This document shows, piece by piece, positions 14,908 to 24,200 of a DNA stretch of 24,795 bases. Positions within the stretch are counted from its first letter, which is position 1. Every line of letters starts with the position of its first letter. The notes beneath the pieces are model-generated. The model made no database searches. It was not told the DNA's origin and saw only the letters and a program-made list of their open reading frames with translations. The stretch is from Firmicutes bacterium UBA4916 (GTDB lineage: Bacteria > Bacillota > Clostridia > Tissierellales > Tepidimicrobiaceae), in NCBI GenBank assembly GCA_002398845.1, contig DHBY01000056.1:1-24795 (forward strand), written 5' to 3'. The position numbers and the translations under genes were made by a program.

Positions 14908-17412
14908 AACAAAAGATTTATTTCATTTATATTAGCAATAATTATTTTATCTACTGCACTTCCTATGCCTAGCTTTGCTAAAGGACAGGTAATGGAAATT
15001 GATGCTCTGTTTGGAGATTTGAAACTTTATTTAGAGGATAAACCCATCCCTCATAAGGATGTCTTTATATATGATGGGGAACTTTGGATACCTGTTGAAG
15101 ATTTGGCTAAGGCATTAAAAATAGGATATGATTTTAACTCTAATAAAAGAACATTGAAACTAAATTCCCATGGCAAATTAAATATTAAAGATAGTTCCAT
15201 AGAGCCTATTGCTTATCAACGGGGATATGAAATACAGGCTATGGAAAGAAGATTTGCTGAAATAGAAAATGAAATTCGTGAATTTGAAGGTAGAAGAACC
15301 GATATCCCTTCTGAATTAAAGGGAATAGTTAAAAACATTAAGGTAGGGTTTTCTGATATAGACGTGTTTTTAGATGAGAAAAAAATTGATTTAGATAAAG
15401 AGCCTTTATTATATAATGGGGATGTTTATGTTTCTTTAGTAGCCCTATCTCCACTACTATATATTACACCTGAACTTAAAGGAAATGTGGTAAATATAGA
15501 TGGTAATTCTATTTTAGTACATAAAAAGGGCTTTTATGATGTGCGGGATTTAGCCCAGTTTAGAGAGGATTTAAATAAGAAGCTCAATAGGCATTTAGAA
15601 GAATTAGAGAAGAAGAAAAAGATTTTAATGGATGTGAAAATCCCCTATGAAGAAGTAAATAGTTTATCTGATATGGAAAGGTATTTAAATAAACATTTAG
15701 ACCATATTGAAAAACTTCCTGTAGATATCTCTCTAAGGGGAGGAACGGATTCTTGGTATTATCTAGATATAGTCTTTAAGAATAGATATGATTTTAGATG
15801 GAGAGATTTAAACAGACGGGATGTAGAGGCCTATATATGGGATATATTTGTAGCCATAAATAGCCTTTATGATGAAAATGCCAAAATTCAAGGACAAATT
15901 AGAGATACCCGTAGTGGTAGATATAATTATGTGGAATTTGACACTTATATGGGGAATATAGAGTTTGGATTTATAAACAGTGGACTAGATAAAGGAGAAA
16001 AAATCGATCCTATATATATTGAAGATTTATTACAAAAGAAACTCCCTAAATTTGGTAGGGAAAGTTTTGATTATACCGCTAAGATTTCTGGATATGATTT
16101 AGAACTAGTAATAATACCTTCTAGTGGTAGATTTAAAAATTGGTCTATTCACAATAAGGTGGATTATTTAAACAGAGTAGGTAATTTAATTAAAAGAGAT
16201 TATCCAGAAATAAAAGTCAATGGGATTATAGAGTATTCCAGCAATGATAGGGTCCATTTTACTACTGAGAATGGCAAACTTCGCTCTCCTGAATTAGAAA
16301 GGGAAACAGAAGAATTTTTAAATAAATATTATGGTTTATTTACTGTAAATGATTTGAAAGTTCCTATGAAGTATACATTGCATCAAATTTCTATTGATGA
16401 TTATAAACTATTGGTAGATATGGACTTTGATATAAATAATAGCGGTTGGAATAGGACAGCAGAGGATAAATTAGGGGCGTTTTTACAAGATGTAATATCA
16501 GAAATAATTGCCCTATGGGATATGAATATATTCCTCCAAGCCTATGATGAAAATCAAAATATGGTAAAGGAAGCCACCATTTCCCAAGATATAGTCCAAA
16601 TGGTCAATGCCAATCCTGTGTCTGGTGAAATTATAGAAGGAAGTACTGTAGAATTATATACCAATACAGAAGGGGCTAGTATTTACTATACTTTAGATGG
16701 CACTCTCCCATCTGAGGGCAATAGAATTTCCTATAAGGAGCCTATAATTATAAATTCCAATACTACTATTAGAGCCTATGCTACTAAAACTGGAATGAAA
16801 GACAGCCCTATATCCACTTTTGAATATACAGTAGTAGATGATACAAATATGGCCAGTGGATTGGATAATTTAGAGATTGAAGGTAAAAGATTAGAGCCTA
16901 GATTTGATAAAAAGACCTTTGATTATATAGTAAATGTAAACTATCCAGTGGAAAATATCAATATAATAGTCACTGCTGCTGTTGGCAGTATTGAAATAAA
17001 TGGGGATATAGTAAAAAGTGGCGAAGGCAAAAAAGTTTCCTTGGAAGTTGGCGAAAACAAGATAAATATAGCCCATAAAGAAGAGGGTAAAAAGGATAGA
17101 ATATATAATGTGATAGTGAATCGTAGGGAGGAAGATGCTGGGGAGGTTTGGTTAGACCCAAAATATACTTTTAATACTAGTATTATAGGAGTATTTAGCG
17201 GGAAATTAGAGAGTAATACTTTAGGAAGTTTTAATGGATATAAGATTAGATTAGTTTCTAATGCTGGCAAGGTTTATGAAGAGAAAAGAGCTGATGCCAA
17301 TGGTAGCTTTGAAATAACGGGCTTTGATGTGGATTTAATGGCTAAATTAATTGGATACAAATATGAAATAATAGATCCAAGTGGTCATACCATAGGCGGG
17401 GGGAATTTATAA
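14905..17412 (+). CDS. secreted stalk/adhesin-like protein, TTG start, C-terminal module shared with next gene
   Basis: I choose TTG 14905 over the in-frame ATG at 14863 because GGGGAG (14891-14896) lies eight bases before it. The product then starts MNKRFISFILAIIILSTALP, a normal signal peptide with a site near SFA|KG (25). The product is 835 residues. Residues about 38-90 and 147-200 resemble the copper-amine-oxidase N-terminal-like stalk domain (LYNGDVYVSLVALSPLL type) common in clostridial surface proteins. Three similar alpha/beta segments follow near 270-340, 387-450 and 488-555. A chitobiase/hexosaminidase C-terminal-like module (about 573-645, SIYYTLDGTLPSEG) and a cadherin-like beta-sandwich (about 650-731) precede a final 80-residue module ending in ITGFDVD ... 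GGGNL. I see no catalytic site and no cysteine. It leads the rightward operon and overlaps the 280-residue gene by one base. Confidence 0.85.
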   Translation: MNKRFISFILAIIILSTALPMPSFAKGQVMEIDALFGDLKLYLEDKPIPHKDVFIYDGELWIPVEDLAKALKIGYDFNSNKRTLKLNSHGKLNIKDSSIEPIAYQRGYEIQAMERRFAEIENEIREFEGRRTDIPSELKGIVKNIKVGFSDIDVFLDEKKIDLDKEPLLYNGDVYVSLVALSPLLYITPELKGNVVNIDGNSILVHKKGFYDVRDLAQFREDLNKKLNRHLEELEKKKKILMDVKIPYEEVNSLSDMERYLNKHLDHIEKLPVDISLRGGTDSWYYLDIVFKNRYDFRWRDLNRRDVEAYIWDIFVAINSLYDENAKIQGQIRDTRSGRYNYVEFDTYMGNIEFGFINSGLDKGEKIDPIYIEDLLQKKLPKFGRESFDYTAKISGYDLELVIIPSSGRFKNWSIHNKVDYLNRVGNLIKRDYPEIKVNGIIEYSSNDRVHFTTENGKLRSPELERETEEFLNKYYGLFTVNDLKVPMKYTLHQISIDDYKLLVDMDFDINNSGWNRTAEDKLGAFLQDVISEIIALWDMNIFLQAYDENQNMVKEATISQDIVQMVNANPVSGEIIEGSTVELYTNTEGASIYYTLDGTLPSEGNRISYKEPIIINSNTTIRAYATKTGMKDSPISTFEYTVVDDTNMASGLDNLEIEGKRLEPRFDKKTFDYIVNVNYPVENINIIVTAAVGSIEINGDIVKSGEGKKVSLEVGENKINIAHKEEGKKDRIYNVIVNRREEDAGEVWLDPKYTFNTSIIGVFSGKLESNTLGSFNGYKIRLVSNAGKVYEEKRADANGSFEITGFDVDLMAKLIGYKYEIIDPSGHTIGGGNL
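17170..17409 (+). repeat. C-terminal module, copy 1 (in the 835-residue protein)
   Basis: This codes for about 80 residues beginning FNTSIIGVFSGKL and ending GGGNL. It aligns along its length with the end of the next gene (18016-18251): STSIVGAFSGEL, Y-K/R-x-x-L-x-S-x-x-G-K-x-Y and ITGFDVD are shared. In both proteins it is the extreme C-terminus. Confidence 0.85.
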
Positions 17413-18254
17413 TGAGACTTTCATTCTGTCATTCTGAGGGGATTGCCCCGAAGAATCTGATACTCATTACTATCATAATATTGCTAATCCCAAATATAGC
17501 CCTAGCATATCCTGAGGCCTCAGATATTATGGAATACAAAAATCTAAATAAAAATATCACCAGAGAAGAATTGGCTACTATGGGAGTTAAAATTGCTGGG
17601 TTAGAGGATTTAATCCAATATGAATGGAAGGAAGATTTTAAAGATGCTAAAAGCTGGTCTATGCCCTATATAAATGTGGCTAATACCTATGGCATTATGC
17701 AAGGTGTGGGAAATAATCAATTTAAACCAAAGTCCAAGGTAAAATATATAGAATTATTAACAGTGATAATGCGTTCTATAGGCTATAAAGATGGGGTAGA
17801 TTTTCAAAAATATCCAGAAGACTATTATAATAAAGCCTTAGAAATTGGCCTAGCTGATTTATACACTCCGTATAATAAAATAATCACAAGACAAATTGCT
17901 TGGGACACCTTGGAGAAGCTACAGAATATTAGCGAAGAAGGTGAAAAAGAAATAGCAATTGATGAAAATCTCACTGATTATAATGATACCTCTAAAATAG
18001 ATATAAAAAATATCAAGTTTTCCACCTCTATAGTGGGAGCATTTTCAGGAGAACTAGTAGGCTCTAGTGATTTTAGTGGCTATAGGGTAGAATTACTGTC
18101 AGATAGCGGAAAGCTATATCAAAAGAAAATCTTGGGGAAAAATGGAGATTTTAGTATCACTGGATTTGATGTAGATGTTGTGGCTAAATTAGATGGGTAT
18201 AGGTATAGAGTATATGATAATAGGGGGAATTTAGTGCTTAGGGGAGAATTGTAG
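17412..18254 (+). CDS. small secreted protein with SLH-like repeats and shared C-terminal module
   Basis: This 280-residue protein starts with an ATG that overlaps the previous stop (TAATG), with GGCGGGGGG upstream, so translation is probably coupled. The leader has an unusual n-region, SFCHSEGIAPKN, encoded by a palindromic repeat. A hydrophobic core (LILITIIILLIP) and a site near ALA|YP follow. SLH-like repeats: a degenerate first (ITREELATMGVKIAG), a clear second at about 73-125 (FKDAKSWSMPYINVANTYGI ... NNQFKPKSKVKYIELLTVIMRSIGY) and a weak third at about 133-170. Residues about 202-280 repeat the C-terminal module of the upstream protein. SLH repeats suggest cell-wall binding, though TRAE-type motifs are poorly kept in the second. 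The only cysteine I see is in the repeat-derived leader. It may be the wall anchor for its operon partners (inference). Confidence 0.85.
   Translation: MRLSFCHSEGIAPKNLILITIIILLIPNIALAYPEASDIMEYKNLNKNITREELATMGVKIAGLEDLIQYEWKEDFKDAKSWSMPYINVANTYGIMQGVGNNQFKPKSKVKYIELLTVIMRSIGYKDGVDFQKYPEDYYNKALEIGLADLYTPYNKIITRQIAWDTLEKLQNISEEGEKEIAIDENLTDYNDTSKIDIKNIKFSTSIVGAFSGELVGSSDFSGYRVELLSDSGKLYQKKILGKNGDFSITGFDVDVVAKLDGYRYRVYDNRGNLVLRGEL
17422..17460 (+). repeat. REP-like repeat at the N-terminus of the 280-residue gene
   Basis: The sequence contains TGTCATTCTGAG followed by GGGG-ATTG-CCCC and GAAGAATCT. GGGG/CCCC forms a hairpin extended, after two mismatches, by TTCT/AGAA. CATTCTGAG...GAAGAATCT is the hallmark of a dispersed palindromic repeat seen in many bacterial genomes, whose translation gives CHSE...PKNL-type peptides, exactly as here. 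Confidence 0.7.
18016..18251 (+). repeat. C-terminal module, copy 2 (in the 280-residue protein)
   Basis: This codes for about 79 residues starting KFSTSIVGAFSGEL and ending LVLRGEL. It is similar throughout to the end of the 835-residue protein. Identical stretches include ITGFDVD, and the positions of Gly, Ser and Tyr match. Confidence 0.85.
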
Positions 18255-18279
18255 AATCTGGCAAAAGGAGGAAGAGTCA

Positions 18280-21200
18280 ATGAAAAAACATATATCTATA
18301 ATATTATTATTGGTGCTAGTATTGACAAATACCATTGCCCTTGCTGCACCAGGGGATATTATTCATACTGGATTAAAGAAAGTCTATAGGAAAGGTGTAG
18401 ATGATAATTTATTAGTAGAAGATGTGCTAGACCCAAGTGTAGATAAAAAGGGCTTCTATCGGGAAGTGGAAGTCGATGGTGAGGTAAAATTTGTAAATAT
18501 AGTAGATGAAGAAGAGGCACATGAAGGCTGGATACTAGAACATATTTCAAAGGATTTAGATTTAACTAATGAAGATGCGGTAAAAGAATATATACTTAGT
18601 CAAGTTGACAAATTGGAGAAAATTACTGAAGAAATTGCTAAGGACTTTGATGAAAGTTGGGCTGAAATGACTTGGGAGGAATACCAAAGCTATAATAATG
18701 CTCCGAAGCTTAAAGCTTCAGATAATTATTCTATTCCAGAGCCCGGTTTTAAAGAAGGCAGCACTAAGATTGCCACATTAAAATTGCCTGCTGGAGCTAG
18801 TAAGTGGCAAATCCAAGTATCTGATAATGAAATCCCAGCTATGAAAAAAGATACTCTTTTAGAGAATGGCAAAAATTATGTAAGTGGTAGAGATATTGAT
18901 ATAGATGTGGGCAAGTATTTGGTGCTTTATGCAGTAGATAAAGATAATAAAATAAAGACTTATGAAAATATTAAAATTGATGAAAATATGATAAATACCC
19001 CAAAGGAATTAGCCGCTCAAATAAAGTCAGGCAAAATTTCTGAAGGGAAAAAATATGCTGGTTCTGTGGTAATTAATGAATTAAATGAATTACCAGAAGG
19101 TGCAGCTAAATGGCAAGTGCTTATAAGCCCTATTCCTGTGGAAAAAGTATATAAGGTTAAAATGGCTGATGCCATAGACTATATTGCTGGTGATGATGTA
19201 ATAGTGGCTAAAGAAAATGAACTCCATCCTATAGCTAATAGTTTTAAAAAGTATTTAGTACTACTGGCAGTGGATGATGAGGGCATAGTTCAAGGCTATA
19301 ATACTTTTGAAATTGGGAAAGGCGATATTTCCAAAGCGCCTAGTTTATTAATAGAAAATGCTCATTATATTGGACCTGTGCCTGGGGATAAGGATCGTAC
19401 TACTAAATTTACTGATCTAAACCTTGGCATTAATCGTGATGAAAATATGAAAGATGCTACATCTTGGAAAGTATTAGTAAGTAAAAAAGCAATACCTGTA
19501 CCAAAATTAGATTCTGGGGCAGAGGGAACGAAGCTATCTGTCCCAAATGAGATTGAAGCAAGTATTGGAGATTATCTATTATTGGCTGCTGTAGATAATG
19601 GTGATAAAATCAAAGGCTATAGAATATTTCATTTGACAGAAAATATGGTAAAAGGTGAAACTGCCCCTAAACTTGAAGAAGGCAGTGATAAAAACTATTC
19701 CCTCCCTTCTAAAGGAACTGTACAGGGAACTACAAAAATAGATTATTTAAACCGAACGGGAATCGTAGGAGCTACTAAATGGATGTATAAAATCGGCGAG
19801 AACTTAGCTAATCCTATATTTAATAAAATAGTGGAAGGTAGTTCTGATTATACTGCAGGGCAAAATGTGAAGGCAAATGCAGAAGAGGATTTTCTACTAT
19901 TGGGCACCGATGATGAAGGTAGAGTTAAGGCCTTTGCTAAGATTCCATTAGATAGTGATATGATAAAGGATCCACCACCAGTATTGCTTAAAGAAGGTGT
20001 AAATTATGTAGGACCTGTGAAAGGAGATAATCCAGGTACTACTAAATTTGAAGCTTTATCGGGTAGTGCTTCTATTGGAGAAAATCCAGAGTGGAGGTAT
20101 GTAATTTCTAATGAAATGCCGGAGATACCTGAGTTGGATAAGGAAGTCATAGGTGCTGAAAAATTAGAGGTTAAGAAAAGTATTGGTGAAAATTTGTCAT
20201 CGGGTAAATATCTAATGCTTCTAGCTACTAATAATGGCAAGGTAAAAGGCTATGCCATATTTAGATTAGGTGAATATAATATTAGAATGTCCTCAGCTAC
20301 TCTTTTAAAAGAGGATACCCATTATTCTGAGCCTGAAAAGGGCACCGCCCCTGGTAGTACGAGAATTACTGAACTAAAATTCGAGAGCATAGAAGATGCA
20401 GGGCAATGGAGATATAAAGTTAGTCGTGAGGCATTTCTGGAGTCGGAAGAAACTATTGAATTTAACACTATTATTCCTCAAACCACTGTATATAATAAAG
20501 GGAATAATATTAGGGCAGAAGCTGAAGATTATTTATTATTATTGGCTACTGATGGTAGTGGTAAAATTAAAGGATATAAGGAATTTCAATTAAAGGAAAG
20601 CCAAGTTACAAAGCCTAATGCCCCATTATTATTACCTAGAACTAATTATACTGAGCCTGAGGCTGGTAGTGTAGAGAATAGCACCAAATTTGGGTTTTTG
20701 GATTTTAGTACTAATATTAAGGATGCTACTAAGTGGATGTATAAAATTGGGGATAAACCTTTTGGAAATATTGAATTGGATAGTGTGATTGAGAAGGCTG
20801 GAGGTTTTAAATCTGGGGAAGGCATTAAAGATGTTTCTAATGGAGATTATCTACTCTTATTGGCTACTGATGATAGTGGAAAGGTCAAAAGCTATAGGGA
20901 ATTTAGACTAACAGAAAGAAATATTCGTGGGGGCCCAGCAAAAGAACTAAAGCCTGATGAAAATTATGTATTAGAAAAGGGAAACAGGCCTGGTACTACT
21001 AAATTTACTAAATTAATGCCTTTAGGTATGGAAGGTAATATTAATTGGAAATACAAACTAATGAATAGTACACTTCCTAATGATGGAAAACCCTATTTAA
21101 ATAGCGTGATAGAGGATATTAACTTTATTAATATAGGACAGGATATTGAAGTGAAGAAGATAGAAGATGGCTATGGGTATTTATTGTTACTTGCTGTAGA

Positions 21201-24200
21201 TGGTAGTGGCAGGACTAAGGGATATGCAGAGATTAAAATTGACCCTAATAAAGTTAAAGAACATGCCCCTCTTTGGGAGGTGGCATTAGATAGGGGCTCT
21301 GTAGTAGATAGTGTGCAGATTACGGGCACTAAGCTAGAAGATGGCACTACTGCTAAATACATTAGAGGCTATAGGCCGTTCCCTACACCTGCTGTAGATG
21401 AGATATTACTAAATGGTATTGAATATAACTTAGGGGATGACATCACTCAAATAAGGATAGGAGAACATATAGGAATTTATGCAGTAGATAAGGATAATAA
21501 AATAAAGAAATTTAACTCCTTGGAGGTTACTCAAGATAAGATTAAACAAGGTAAGGCCGAAATTACAGATACTGCTCCCATACTAGAAGGTAGTATAAAT
21601 AACGGTGGAGAGAAGATTATCATAGAATTATCTGACGGTGCCAAATGGGCAAATGATCTTAAAACTAATGCTGATAAACGGCAGACCCTATATAGTGGAT
21701 TTAAGGCAAATAGCGAGCCCCAAGAGTGGACCAAAGTGGTGGCTAGTTTAGTTAAAGATGGTAGTGGTGCTATTAGTCTAAATGAGGATAATACAAAGCT
21801 TACTATATCCCTACCAGAAACTAAGGACTATGATATTACAAAAGATCAAGAAATTACATTAACGGTACCTGCCATAACCATTGAAGGAGCTACCAATCCA
21901 ATTGATGCCAGTGGAGAAATAACAATTAAACCTACAGTTAAGGCTACTATATCTGGGGATGTTGTGAATTCGGTTGTCAGGGAAGGTGATATTAAAGCTG
22001 GTGGCAAGACTATAGTAGTGGAGCTTAAAGATGGGGATTGGGCTGAGGATGTAAGCAGTATAGTTAGTGGGTTCAGTGGTGGAGATAATTGGGGAAAAAT
22101 AGCTGGTCAAATTAAGAATAAGAATATAGTTAGAAATTCTAGTAAAAAATTGACTATTACACTACCTAAAGTTAGTGGTGTGAGCTTTGGAGTTGATAAG
22201 GAAATTGTATCCTTAACCATACCTCAGAAGTTGGTACAAGGTGCTAATACTGATATAGTGGCTACACCTAAATTTACATTATATCCCAATGTGTTACAAG
22301 TAGCAGGTGAAGCCGTTGAAAACACAGTATATTTAGAAGCACCAGATGGACGAGCTCCATTGAAAGATAAGGATATATGGAAGATTAAAGTAAATACTGG
22401 TACTTTGAAAAGTAATATCACAGATAAGGATATTGTAGTATCTGGATCCCCAAGGGGGCTAAAAGCTAATGTGGTGGGAGTAGATACTGAAAATAATATA
22501 ATCACAATAAAGGTATCTGGCACTGCAGCTGCTAAAGTTGATAATATGGAGGTTAATATTAAAATTAAAGGCAGTGCTGTAGAAGAACCTAATTCACTGG
22601 ATTCTGAGAATATAAAATTGAACTTGGAGATGAATGATTCCAAGGTATTAGATGATGTTAAATATAGATTGCAATATAATGAAGATAAATTAAATGTTTA
22701 TTTAGTAGATACAGATAATGATATGGAATATAGTATTGATTCTACTAATGGAATCAATGGCAAATGGGAAGAAGCTAGTTCAGGTGAATTCCTAATTGGT
22801 GAGGCCAGTCCTATGAAGATATGGGTGAGGGAAAAAGCACAGCCAAAGGTATTCTATCAAGTTGCAGATTTAAAATATGGAGATACACCTGTAGATGTCA
22901 AAATTAATTCCTATAATTATGATAGTTCTGAATTAGAAATAATATTAAAGGGCTATGATACAAGTAGTATGCAATATAGTATAAACGGCGGTGGCAATTG
23001 GCTAAACCTTGATAGTCCTACTATCCCAGTTAAATTGGATTCAAGTTCAGATTTAAGGATTAGATATAAGGCAATAACTGGAACAGATCAGAGCGCAAAT
23101 TTAAGGCTTCCTTCCCTACCAACAAAAAAACTAAATGGCATATATTTAGGAAGTGTAGGGTTAAATGTAGCCAAAGGTATGATTGAAAATACTACTACCA
23201 ATATGGAATATAGTACTGATGGCAATAGATATACTCAAGCTAAAAATGGAAATACCCCTGTGAACTTTGTCAAAGATACTGAAATTTGGATCAGAGAAAG
23301 AGGCAAAGGCAATGAGATTAATTTCAGAAACTTGGGTCAAGTTAAGCAAATGGAATTTATCCAAACTGAATTAGATAGTATTAGCTATGATATTAATAAG
23401 GGTACAATAATTGGCGGTACAGGATATGAGTACAAAATAGCCAATGACCCTTGGAAAGATGTCGATGATGGCAAAAATATAGCCTTTAAACCTGGCAGTC
23501 TCCAATTCAGGAAAAAAGGTAATAAGGAAAACCTGCCTTCTGAAACTAGAGAAAAAGCTATAATAGCACCACAAGCACCTGCACCAAATCTAAGTTATGA
23601 TGATATTAATCGTACTGTAGAAAAAATAGGAACTAGTGAAGGTGCAAATTATGAATATAGTTTAGATGGCGGTATAAATTGGACTTCTGGAGAAAAAGAT
23701 ACTCAATTTGAGGCAGGAAATGAAATTAAAATTAGAATAAAAGCTACCGAAGACAAACTACCAAGCCAAACCCAAACCATAAAATTTACGCCAAATTTAC
23801 CTTTTGATAATGTATATTTAGATGCAGGAAAAAGCATGATTATGAACACTACTGCTGAAATGGAATATAGTCTAAATAGCACCGATGGCTTAGGTGGGCA
23901 ATGGTATAAGGCTAGTTCACCTAATACAAATATACCTTTGAAAACAGGAATGGTGGTTTATATAAGAGAAGCTAAGAAACCTAAGAATAATAGGAAATTA
24001 GGCAATGGTTCTATGGCAGAAAAGGAATTGGCAGATTTAGGCCCTATTGGATTTAGTATAGCTAATCAGACTATATCTATTAATACGTCAGGTAAAGATA
24101 TTTCTAAGCTACAGAAAATAGTGGATGATTTACAATATAGAATAGCTGGTGGCAATTGGATTAACATCCCCTATACTAAATTGGAACCAAATAAAATAAA

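Noticed and set aside
18700..21558. Recent tandem DNA duplication or CRISPR-like array in the giant gene
   Set aside because: Similarity is at protein level only, units are about 320 bases and no short identical direct repeats or spacers exist.
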